A DNA stretch of 64,000 bases from NCBI RefSeq assembly GCF_901543175.1, contig NZ_LR594040.1:620001-684000 (forward strand). The letters are read 5' to 3'. The notes under the pieces are model-generated. The model worked only from the letters and a program-made list of their open reading frames with translations, did not search any database and had not been told where the DNA came from. The stretch is from Streptococcus australis (GTDB taxonomy: Bacteria > Bacillota > Bacilli > Lactobacillales > Streptococcaceae). Positions 37,342 through 46,500 of this stretch are shown piece by piece (positions within the stretch are counted from its first letter, which is position 1; each line of letters starts with the position of its first letter). Position numbers and translations under genes: made by a program.

Positions 37342-38437
37342 ATGGACATTTCAGAAATTCGTCAAAAAATTGACGCAAATCGTGAAAAATTAGCTTCTTT
37401 CAGGGGGTCTCTTTGACCTCGAAGGCTTAGAGGAAGAGATTGCCATCTTGGAGAACAAGATGACAGAACCTGATTTTTGGAACGATAATATCGCGGCCCA
37501 AAAAACGTCGCAAGAATTAAATGAATTAAAAAACACCTACAACACCTTCCGTAAGATGGAAGAGTTGCAGGATGAAGTTGAAATTTTATTGGACTTTTTA
37601 GTAGAAGACGAGTCTGTACGTGATGAGCTGGTTGAACAGTTGACAGAACTGGATAAGATGATGACCAGTTACGAAATGACGCTTCTCTTGTCAGAACCTT
37701 ATGACCATAATAATGCAATCTTGGAAATTCATCCAGGTTCTGGTGGTACTGAGGCGCAGGACTGGGGCGATATGTTGCTCCGTATGTATACTCGTTATGG
37801 AAATGCCAAAGGTTTTAAAGTAGAAGTCTTGGATTACCAGGCTGGTGATGAAGCAGGTATCAAGTCGGTGACCTTGTCCTTCGAAGGTCCAAATGCTTAT
37901 GGCCTACTCAAGTCGGAAATGGGTGTTCACCGTTTGGTCCGTATTTCACCATTTGACTCAGCCAAACGTCGCCATACCTCTTTTACATCTGTTGAGGTTA
38001 TGCCTGAGTTAGATGATACCATCGAAGTGGAGATTCGTGAAGATGATATCAAAATGGATACCTTCCGTTCAGGTGGTGCTGGTGGACAGAACGTCAATAA
38101 GGTTTCAACTGGTGTGCGTTTGACGCACATTCCTACGGGGACAGTCGTTCAATCGACAGTCGATCGTACCCAGTATGGAAATAGAGATCGTGCTATGAAG
38201 ATGTTGCAAGCTAAACTCTATCAAATGGAGCAAGAAAAGAAAGCAGCGGAAGTCGATTCCCTTAAAGGTGAGAAAAAAGAAATCACTTGGGGAAGTCAGA
38301 TCCGTTCTTATGTCTTCACACCTTATACGATGGTGAAAGATCACCGTACGAGCTTTGAAGTTGCGCAGGTAGATAAGGTTATGGATGGAGATCTAGATGG
38401 TTTCATCGATGCCTATCTCAAATGGCGAATCAGCTAA
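37342..38437 (+). CDS. prfB: Peptide chain release factor 2 with programmed +1 frameshift
   Basis: ATG 37342 has AAGGAG five bases upstream. After 24 codons the frame meets TGA at 37414-37416 in the context AGGGGG-TCT-CTT-TGA-C, the classic prfB site: an internal Shine-Dalgarno, CUU slippery codon and a poorly read UGA-C. A +1 shift at CTT (37411-37413) joins the frame ending at 38437 and gives about 364 residues, the normal RF2 length. RF2 itself reads UGA, so low RF2 favours the shift. The SPF anticodon-like motif is in [14 protein letters not shown] and the catalytic GGQ in [10 protein letters not shown]. ftsE begins 18 bases after the stop. Confidence 0.97.
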
Positions 38438-38455
38438 GAATAGAAAGGAACTCAC

Positions 38456-39148
38456 ATGTCAATTATTGAAATGCGAGATGTTGTCAAAAAATATGATAAC
38501 GGGACGACTGCCTTGCGTGGCGTCTCTGTTACCATTGAATCAGGAGAGTTTGCCTACATCGTAGGACCTTCAGGAGCAGGGAAATCAACCTTTATTCGTT
38601 CCTTGTATCGCGAGGTCAAAGTCGAAAAAGGCAGTTTAAAAGTGGCAGGCTTTAATCTAGTTAAAATCAAGAAGAAAGACATCCCTCTGCTCCGTCGTAG
38701 TGTAGGGGTTGTCTTCCAGGATTATAAACTCTTGCCTAAGAAAACCGTTTATGAGAATATTGCTTACGCAATGGAAGTTATTGGTGAGAACCGTCGTCAT
38801 ATTAAGAAACGTGTTATGGAAGTTTTGGACCTAGTTGGTTTGAAACACAAGGTTCGCTCTTTCCCTAATGAACTCTCAGGTGGAGAGCAGCAACGGATTG
38901 CGATTGCCCGCGCGATTGTCAACAATCCAAAAGTCTTGATTGCCGATGAGCCGACAGGAAACTTGGACCCAGATAATTCTTGGGAAATTATGAATCTGTT
39001 GGAACGCATCAATCTCCAAGGTACTACAGTATTGATGGCTACCCATAATAGCCAGATTGTAAATACCTTGCGCCACCGTGTCATTGCCATTGAAAATGGC
39101 CGTGTCGTTCGTGACGAAGCAAAAGGAGAATATGGATACGATGATTAG
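38456..39148 (+). CDS. ftsE: Cell-division ABC ATPase FtsE
   Basis: 230 residues. Walker A GPSGAGKSTFIRSLY, signature LSGGEQQRIAIARAI, Walker B LIADEPTGNLD. FtsE binds FtsX at the septal membrane. In streptococci the complex activates the PcsB peptidoglycan hydrolase. The gene overlaps ftsX and follows prfB in one apparent operon. Confidence 0.96.
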   Translation: MSIIEMRDVVKKYDNGTTALRGVSVTIESGEFAYIVGPSGAGKSTFIRSLYREVKVEKGSLKVAGFNLVKIKKKDIPLLRRSVGVVFQDYKLLPKKTVYENIAYAMEVIGENRRHIKKRVMEVLDLVGLKHKVRSFPNELSGGEQQRIAIARAIVNNPKVLIADEPTGNLDPDNSWEIMNLLERINLQGTTVLMATHNSQIVNTLRHRVIAIENGRVVRDEAKGEYGYDD

Positions 39149-40067
39149 TAGATTTTTTCGCCATTTATTTGAATCATTAAAAAGTTTAAAACGAAATGGC
39201 TGGATGACAGTAGCAGCTGTGAGCTCGGTTATGATTACTTTGACTCTAGTTGCCCTGTTTGCATCCGTAATTTTTAATACAGCGAAACTGGCTACCGATA
39301 TTGAAAACAACGTTCGTGTCATGGTTTACATTCGTAAGGATGTGGCGGATAATAGTGAAACGATTGAAAAAGAAGGTCAGACAGTTACCAATAATGACTA
39401 TCACAAGGTTTATGATGCCTTAAAAGCCATGCAAGGTGTTAAGAATGTCACTTTTTCAAGCAAGGAAGAGCAGTATCAAAAATTGACTGAAACGATGGGA
39501 GACGATTGGAAGGTCTTTGAAGGAGACGCCAACCCACTCTATGATGCCTATATCGTTGATACTAATACTCCGAGTGATGTTAAAACGGTGGCTGAAGAAG
39601 CTAAGAAAATTGAGGGAGTATCAGAAGTTCAAGATGGTGGAGCCAACACTCAACGACTCTTTGAACTGGCTTCCTTTATCCGTGTTTGGGGATTGGTTAT
39701 TGCAGGGCTCTTGATTTTTATCGCAGTCTTCCTCATTTCCAATACCATCCGTATTACCATTATTTCTCGGAGCCGTGAAATTCAAATCATGCGTCTAGTA
39801 GGAGCTAAAAATGGCTATATTCGTGGTCCATTCTTGCTAGAAGGTGCCTTTATCGGCTTACTAGGTGCAGCGATTCCTTCAGTCCTTGTATTCTTTGTTT
39901 ATAATATGGTTTATCAATCTGTCAATAAATCTTTGGTGGGGCAAAACTTGTCAATGATTACACCAGATGTGTTTATCCCTTTGATGACAGTCCTATTGTT
40001 TGTAATTGGTATTTTCATTGGGGCAATCGGATCAGGCATTTCTATGCGTCGATTCTTGAAGATCTAG
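39141..40067 (+). CDS. ftsX: Cell-division membrane protein FtsX
   Basis: 308 residues from ATG 39141, the usual pneumococcal length. A second in-frame ATG at 39132 lies only three bases after AGGAG, so the start is uncertain by three codons. One membrane segment near residue 25 (MTVAAVSSVMITLTLVALFASVIF) is followed by a large external loop that contacts PcsB, then three C-terminal segments with the FtsX motif IQIMRLVGAKNGYIRGPFLLEG. It overlaps ftsE by eight bases. Confidence 0.94.
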   Translation: MISRFFRHLFESLKSLKRNGWMTVAAVSSVMITLTLVALFASVIFNTAKLATDIENNVRVMVYIRKDVADNSETIEKEGQTVTNNDYHKVYDALKAMQGVKNVTFSSKEEQYQKLTETMGDDWKVFEGDANPLYDAYIVDTNTPSDVKTVAEEAKKIEGVSEVQDGGANTQRLFELASFIRVWGLVIAGLLIFIAVFLISNTIRITIISRSREIQIMRLVGAKNGYIRGPFLLEGAFIGLLGAAIPSVLVFFVYNMVYQSVNKSLVGQNLSMITPDVFIPLMTVLLFVIGIFIGAIGSGISMRRFLKI

Positions 40068-40115
40068 TTGGATATAAATGCAACTTACAGACCAAATCAA
40101 AAATAATACAATTTT

Positions 40116-40148
40116 AAAAGAGAAGTTTTCTTGAGCTTCTCTTTTTTC
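40116..40148 (+). terminator. Terminator after ftsX
   Basis: A 10-bp stem AAAAGAGAAG / CTTCTCTTTT with a 10-base loop and T-run. Confidence 0.8.
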
Positions 40149-40202
40149 TTTTAGCACTTGTATAAAAATTTAAGAAAAACGGAAAATTTTTTTATAAAAA
40201 CC

Positions 40203-40271
40203 TTTACAAAAAAAAATAAAGTGGTATAATTAAATTATAAACAAGTGCAAACGTTTTCGTAAAACGTTTGC
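40203..40271 (+). promoter_or_regulatory. ptsG promoter with large palindromic cre-like operator
   Basis: TTTACA (40203-40208), a 16-base spacer, TATAAT (40225-40230). An 11-bp perfect inverted repeat (GCAAACGTTTT ... AAAACGTTTGC, 3-base centre CGT) lies at 40247-40271, just after the expected start site. Each arm contains AAACGTTT, the core of CcpA/LacI-family sites. Confidence 0.75.
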
Positions 40272-40295
40272 CTAAATAAAATAAAGGAGATTTGA

Positions 40296-42482
40296 ATGAT
40301 GAAAGCTACATTCAAAAATGTCTTGTCTTTCGAGTTTTGGCAGAAATTCGGTAAGGCTTTGATGGTGGTTATCGCGGTTATGCCAGCCGCTGGATTGATG
40401 ATTTCAATCGGTAAGTCACTTGCAATGATTGACCCAAACCTTGCTCCCCTAGTTATTACTGGTGGCGTACTAGAGCAAATTGGTTGGGGGGTTATCGGTA
40501 ACCTTCATATTTTGTTTGCCCTCGCTATTGGAGGAAGCTGGGCTAAAGAGCGCGCTGGTGGTGCTTTCGCCGCTGGTCTTGCCTTCATCTTGATTAACCG
40601 TATCACTGGTACAATCTTTGGTGTATCAGGTGATATGTTGAAAAACCCTGAGGCTATGGTAACTACTTTCTTTGGTGGTTCAATCAAAGTTGCTGATTAC
40701 TTTATCAGTGTTCTTGAAGCACCAGCCCTTAACATGGGTGTATTCGTAGGGATTATCTCAGGTTTTGTAGGGGCAACTGCCTATAACAAATACTACAACT
40801 ACCGTAAACTTCCAGACGCACTTTCATTCTTTAATGGAAAACGTTTTGTACCGTTTGTTGTTATTCTTCGTTCAGCTATTGCAGCAATTGTACTTGCAGC
40901 TTTCTGGCCAGTAGTTCAAACAGGTATCAATAGCTTTGGTATCTGGATTGCCAACTCACAAGAAACTGCGCCAGTTCTCGCACCATTCTTGTATGGTACC
41001 TTGGAACGTTTGCTCTTGCCATTTGGTCTTCACCATATGTTGACTATCCCAATGAACTACACAGCTCTTGGTGGTACTTATGACATTTTAACTGGTGCAG
41101 CTAAAGGTACTCAAGTATTTGGTCAAGACCCACTATGGCTTGCATGGGTAACAGACCTTGTTAACCTTAAAGGTACAGATGCAAGTCACTACCAACAATT
41201 GTTAGATACTGTTCACCCAGCTCGTTTCAAAGTTGGACAAATGATCGGTTCATTCGGTATTTTGATGGGTGTGATCGTGGCTATCTACCGTAATGTCGAT
41301 GCTGATAAGAAACATCAATATAAAGGTATGATGATTGCGACAGCTCTTGCAACATTCTTGACAGGGGTTACTGAACCAATCGAGTATATGTTCATGTTCA
41401 TCGCAACACCGCTTTACCTTGTTTATGCAGTAGTTCAAGGTGCTGCCTTTGCTATGGCAGATATTGTTCACCTTCGTGTCCACTCATTCGGTTCAATTGA
41501 ATTCTTGACTCGTACACCACTAGCAATTAATGCTGGTATTGGTATGGATATCGTTAACTTTATCTGGGTAACTGTTCTCTTTGCTGTAATCATGTACTTT
41601 ATCGCAAACTTCATGATTCAAAAATTCAACTATGCAACCCCAGGACGTAACGGAAACTATGAAACTGCTGAAGGAGCTTCAGAAGGAGCTGCTTCAGGTG
41701 AAACAAAAGTTGCAGCTGCTTCTCAAGCTGTAAATATCATTAACCTTCTTGGTGGACGTGCAAACATCGTTGATGTGGATGCATGTATGACTCGTCTTCG
41801 TGTAACTGTTAAAGATGCAGATCGTGTTGGTACTGAGGAAGAATGGAAAGCTGAAGGGGCTATGGGACTTGTCATGAAAGGACAAGGTGTCCAAGCTATC
41901 TACGGACCAAAAGCTGACGTGTTGAAATCTGATATCCAAGATATCCTTGATTCAGGTGAAATCATTCCTGAAACTCTTCCAAGTCAAATGACAGAAGCTC
42001 AACAAAATACTGTACATTTCAAGGGTGTAACTGAGGAAGTTTACTCAGTAGCTGATGGTCAAGTCATTGCCTTGGAACAAGTGAAAGACCCAGTTTTTGC
42101 TCAAAAAATGATGGGTGACGGATTTGCGGTAGAACCAGCAAATGGAAATATCGTATCTCCAGTTACAGGTACTGTATCAAGTATCTTCCCTACAAAACAT
42201 GCTCTTGGTCTTGTGACTGAAGCAGGTCTTGAAGTACTTGTTCACATCGGTTTAGATACTGTAAGCCTTGAAGGAAAACCATTCACAGTTCACGTAGCTG
42301 AAGGACAAAAGGTTGCTGCTGGTGATCTTCTTGTTACAGCTGACTTGGATGCTATCCGTGCAGCAGGTCGTGAAACTTCAACAGTGGTTGTCTTCACAAA
42401 TGGAGATGTTCTCAAATCTGTTAAATTAGAACAAACTGGTTCTCTTGCAGCTAAAACAGCAGTTGCTAAAGTAGAATTGTAA
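40296..42482 (+). CDS. ptsG: PTS glucose-type transporter, EIICBA
   Basis: 728 residues in the order IIC-IIB-IIA. The IIC membrane domain (1-~440) opens with the FWQKFGKALMVVIAVMPAAG motif of the glucose family. The IIB phosphorylation Cys is in DVDACMTRLRVTV near residue 498. The IIA histidine is in LEVLVHIGLDTVSLEG near residue 649. The protein takes up and phosphorylates glucose or a related sugar using HPr-P. The 25-bp palindrome just before the gene suggests control by CcpA or a LacI-type repressor. It is a single gene between two terminators. Confidence 0.92.
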   Translation: MMKATFKNVLSFEFWQKFGKALMVVIAVMPAAGLMISIGKSLAMIDPNLAPLVITGGVLEQIGWGVIGNLHILFALAIGGSWAKERAGGAFAAGLAFILINRITGTIFGVSGDMLKNPEAMVTTFFGGSIKVADYFISVLEAPALNMGVFVGIISGFVGATAYNKYYNYRKLPDALSFFNGKRFVPFVVILRSAIAAIVLAAFWPVVQTGINSFGIWIANSQETAPVLAPFLYGTLERLLLPFGLHHMLTIPMNYTALGGTYDILTGAAKGTQVFGQDPLWLAWVTDLVNLKGTDASHYQQLLDTVHPARFKVGQMIGSFGILMGVIVAIYRNVDADKKHQYKGMMIATALATFLTGVTEPIEYMFMFIATPLYLVYAVVQGAAFAMADIVHLRVHSFGSIEFLTRTPLAINAGIGMDIVNFIWVTVLFAVIMYFIANFMIQKFNYATPGRNGNYETAEGASEGAASGETKVAAASQAVNIINLLGGRANIVDVDACMTRLRVTVKDADRVGTEEEWKAEGAMGLVMKGQGVQAIYGPKADVLKSDIQDILDSGEIIPETLPSQMTEAQQNTVHFKGVTEEVYSVADGQVIALEQVKDPVFAQKMMGDGFAVEPANGNIVSPVTGTVSSIFPTKHALGLVTEAGLEVLVHIGLDTVSLEGKPFTVHVAEGQKVAAGDLLVTADLDAIRAAGRETSTVVVFTNGDVLKSVKLEQTGSLAAKTAVAKVEL

Positions 42483-42489
42483 TATACTT

Positions 42490-42522
42490 GAGGTTGGAAG
42501 CTGTTTTCCAACCTCTTGTTTT
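42490..42522 (+). terminator. Terminator after ptsG
   Basis: A 10-bp stem GAGGTTGGAA / TTCCAACCTC, then TTGTTTT. Confidence 0.8.
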
Positions 42523-42533
42523 AGGAGAAAAGC

Positions 42534-43349
42534 ATGAAATTTTTAACACTCAATACCCACAGTTGGATGGAGAAGGAAGCAGAGGAAAAATTCCAGCTCT
42601 TGCTCCAGGATATTCTTGAAAAAGACTATGATTTGATTTGTTTCCAAGAAATCAATCAAGAAATTACTTCTCCAGAAGTGGAGGTTGATCATCTTTATCA
42701 AGCTTTACCAGCGGCAGAACCCATTCATCAAGACCACTATGTGAGACTTTTGGTTGAAAAGTTGGCTGAGAAGGAGAAGACCTACTACTGGACTTGGGCT
42801 TACAATCATATCGGCTATGACCGCTACCATGAAGGTGTGGCAATCTTATCTAAAACGCCTATTGAAGCCAGAGAGATTTTAGTTTCAGATGTGGATGATC
42901 CAACTGACTACCATACTCGCCGTGTCGCCTTGGCAGAGACAGAAGTTGAAGGGAAGGAGCTTGCTCTTGCAAGTGTCCATCTTTCTTGGTGGAATAAAGG
43001 TTTCCAGGAGGAATGGGCACGATTTGAGGCTGTGCTGAAAGATTTGAACAAACCTCTGATTTTAGCTGGTGATTTCAATAACCCAGCTGGTCAGGAAGGC
43101 TACCAAGCGATTCTAGCTAGTCCTCTAGAGTTACAAGATGCTTTTGAAGTTGCTAAAGAGAGAAGCGGTAGCTATACAGTTCCACCAGAAATTGATGGTT
43201 GGAAAGGCAATACCGAACCGCTTCGAATTGACTATGTCTTTACAACGAAAGAGTTAGAAGTAGAAAGCTTGCATGTAGTTTTTGATGGTCAGAATAGTCC
43301 GCAAGTCAGTGATCACTATGGTTTGAATGCGATTTTAAATTGGAAATAA
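42534..43349 (+). CDS. Endonuclease/exonuclease/phosphatase (EEP) family protein
   Basis: 271 residues. EEP-fold phosphodiesterase: TLNTHSWMEKEAEEKFQLL with the catalytic ICFQEIN near residue 40, the metal/phosphate-site LAGDFNNPAG near 178, and the C-terminal IDYVFTT and SDHYGLNA motifs. The family includes nucleases and sphingomyelinase-like enzymes. There is no signal peptide, so it probably acts in the cytoplasm. The ribosome site TAGGAG lies inside the tail of the ptsG terminator region, so it may be read with ptsG at low level. Confidence 0.9.
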   Translation: MKFLTLNTHSWMEKEAEEKFQLLLQDILEKDYDLICFQEINQEITSPEVEVDHLYQALPAAEPIHQDHYVRLLVEKLAEKEKTYYWTWAYNHIGYDRYHEGVAILSKTPIEAREILVSDVDDPTDYHTRRVALAETEVEGKELALASVHLSWWNKGFQEEWARFEAVLKDLNKPLILAGDFNNPAGQEGYQAILASPLELQDAFEVAKERSGSYTVPPEIDGWKGNTEPLRIDYVFTTKELEVESLHVVFDGQNSPQVSDHYGLNAILNWK

Positions 43350-43358
43350 GAACTTAGA

Positions 43359-43386
43359 GTGAAAGGGGAAAACCCTTTCATTTTTT
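43359..43386 (+). terminator. Terminator after the EEP gene
   Basis: TGAAAGGG / CCCTTTCA stem with a GAAAA loop and T6. Confidence 0.8.
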
Positions 43387-43516
43387 CTGAAAGTTTAGTA
43401 TTTTAAAAAGAAAAATGTACTAAAATTCTTTGTATATTTGCATATATATGAGTAAAAAAAGATAGATAATTTTTTAAAGATTCTGAGCCAAAAGAATCGA
43501 TAAGAGCAAGCATTTA

Positions 43517-43548
43517 TGGTAGAATAAAAGTTATAAAAGAAAAGGAGG
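43517..43548 (+). promoter_or_regulatory. Extended -10 and ribosome site of the SHIRT protein gene
   Basis: TG-G-TAGAAT (43517-43525) and AAGGAGG (43542-43548), six bases before the ATG. The preceding AT-rich stretch 43390-43516 shows no other clear element. Confidence 0.55.
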
Positions 43549-43554
43549 ACTGAA

Positions 43555-46500
43555 ATGTTTTTTCAGGACAGAGAGATAAAATATTCAATTCGCAAATTGT
43601 CAGTTGCTACTGTATCACTTGCGATTGGATTTTTGTTTGCACCTGCGGCGCTTGGAGCCGCTCAAGTGGCTCAAGCTGATGAGCTTGTAGCTGCTGAACA
43701 AGTGGAGAATAAAGCAGAGAATCAGGTCTCGGTGGGCTCTTCTGCAACAGAGCAAGCAGAGCCTCAGAAAGAAAGCCAAGTTGCTTTGAAATCTACTGCA
43801 TCTGAGGTAGCAGAGACAAGTCAAGCGACAGATTCGACTGCTTTTAAAAATGCTCAGCCAGCTACAGGCACAAGCCAGCCAGCTACAACCACTGCTCAAC
43901 CAGCGTCAGCAAATGCTAGTCTAAACAAGAGCACTTTGGAGAACTACCTCAAAAACTTGCGCAGCAAGGACTTTTCAAGTAAGACAGACGATAGTCTAGA
44001 AATCTTGAATGGCGTAATGACAGCTGCCGATGGTGTGCTTCAAACTGCAACAAAGCAAGAAGAAATTGATAAAGTTTATCGCAATCTAGTGACTTTTGTC
44101 AATTCAGGTCTTCGTGATAAAAATCCGAAAGTCATCCCAGACAAGGATAAGACTCCTCATTCGGCACTTTATGAGTTTGAAAGTGCTACACCAGGAAAAA
44201 CAACTCCGCTTGCTCTGAACTACTTGAAGCCAGAAGACACAAAAATCTACAAAAAGGGTGATAAAGTAAAGGCCATCCAGCCAACTGAAACAACTTATGT
44301 AGAGAATGATGGAAGTGGTAGATGGACCTTTAAGGGCTATGACTATGATAGTCAGGTGATTGACAAAGATGATGTTTACTTCACAGGTAAGTGGGAATAT
44401 ACACCAACACCATACAAGGCTACCTATAGAGCGGTTAATGGTTCACCTGGAAAAACTCCGCCACCTTATGTTGCAAACTGGAGTCCAGAAGATAAAAGAA
44501 GATTTGCTGAGGGTGAAGTAGTAAAAGCACAAGAATTTCACTGGGTTTTTTATACTTCAGAAGAATTTCCTAACCGAAAAGGTTACTGGGCTTTGACTGG
44601 CTTTGATGCTCCAAGTAAAGTGGTAAATAATGGTGATGTGGAGTTCGTAGGAACTTGGAAATACTTTGAGGATGTCATTGTATCCTACAAGGCTGTGAAC
44701 GAGCAAGATTGGGAGAATTTTTATAAGTTACCAAGTAGTCCTAAGACCTCAAACTATGACAAATATAGATTACCTCTTCCTAAGGAGATAAAGGATCTAG
44801 AAAGCAAGCTATACGATTACAAGCTTTCTCTCAATCAGTTTGATCAACGCAATAAGTATTTACCTAAAGATATACTGGATACGCTAGCTGCTTTGTACCG
44901 CTACGATGAAGTTCAAGGCGTCTACAAACCCTTTTATGATGCAGAACATGAAGGGAATTGGACTTTCGAGGAAGATATAGTAGATTTAACCTTCAATCGT
45001 GAACTGGAGCGGGCGGCTACATATGGGGAATTGCCAAAAGTTACAATGCCATTGACGTTTACATTTAAACCAGTTCCTCGGAAACCGACCTATGAGTTTA
45101 TCAGTGGAACGGCTGGCAAAGCACTACCTGCTGAGATCAATAATCTGAAGCCAGTATATGCACCAAGTGAATGGACATATATGGATAGGAAGACATATCC
45201 GAAAGGCAAGGATATAGTTCAGTCTGTTAAACCGCTTAATGATTCCTACTATGATGCAGCTAACGGTGGTACTTGGAACTTTTCGGGCTATGATTTTGAT
45301 AAAAAACCAGTGAGCGACTGGGAGCACGATGGATGGAATCTCAAGTTCACAGGTACTTGGACATTTACACCAGGAACCTATCCAGAAAACTATAAGTTTG
45401 TCAGCAAAGACCCTAGCCTGTCTCTCCCAGAGGAAATCACGACCTATATTCCAAGCACTGGAAAAAACTATAGTAATGGCGATACTGTCCTTGCAACAGC
45501 TCCCCTGAAGACGACCTACATGGACTTTGAGAATAAAGGTACTTGGAAATTTGAAGGCTATGACGCTAATAGCAAGGTAGTTAATCAAGATAAAGTTCTC
45601 TTTACAGGCACTTGGTCCTTCACACCACACCGCGATAAGACAGTTTCCTTTGACTTTGTCAGTGATACTCCAGGGAAGACCATTCCTGATGATTTGAAGG
45701 CACAAATCCCTGCCCCTATCACGACTTCTCCATCAGATTATTCTGATAATGTCTATAATGAAATTCAATATCTCAGTTCATATGTCGATAATGAAAATGA
45801 TGGTACATGGGTTCCTCAGCAGATTCCTCAGCGAAAGGAGGACGTTGAGAAACCAGCTGACGATGAGGATTCTACCTACACTGTTCATTGGAAATTTGAG
45901 CCGACCAAGCATAGTGTCTACTATGATTTCTATACAGATTCAAAAGATGATTCTGGTCAAACGATTTATCCGCCATCAACTTTGTATGATCTAATCACTT
46001 ACGAAAGAGAATTTGTCAAGGGTGAAAAAGCTCGCGTTAAAATGCCATCTAAAACAAGATTTGAGGATCCTGATGGCCGAGGAACTTGGGTATTTGATGA
46101 CTACTATGAAGATGATAATACGACTATTTCTCCACGTGTGAAAACAGTAGAGAACGCAGACGTTACCTTTAGAGGAAAATGGATCTTGGTTCCTACCGAT
46201 CAGGCGGATAAGATCTACCGACTAGAGTATAAGTTTACTAACTCGACTCCTGCCTATCCTCTTCCAAGTAAGATTCGCGATATGCTTCCAGCTGGCACTG
46301 ATTTCGTTGCACGAGCTGACGATTACAAAGATGCCAGCAAGCTTGACACATCTACAGTAACTGTTCCGACAGGTACATGGACCTTCCATGGTTTTGATGC
46401 GGATAAATACGGAAAAGCTATTGCAGGTACGCAAGTGAAGACTATCACAGGATCTTGGAGCTTTACGCCAAATGGTATAGACTATCAGTTCCAATCAACT

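Noticed and set aside
43380-43396. CodY box before the SHIRT gene
   Set aside because: TTTTTTCTGAAAGTT has three mismatches, overlaps the T-run of a terminator, and lies about 130 bases before the promoter.
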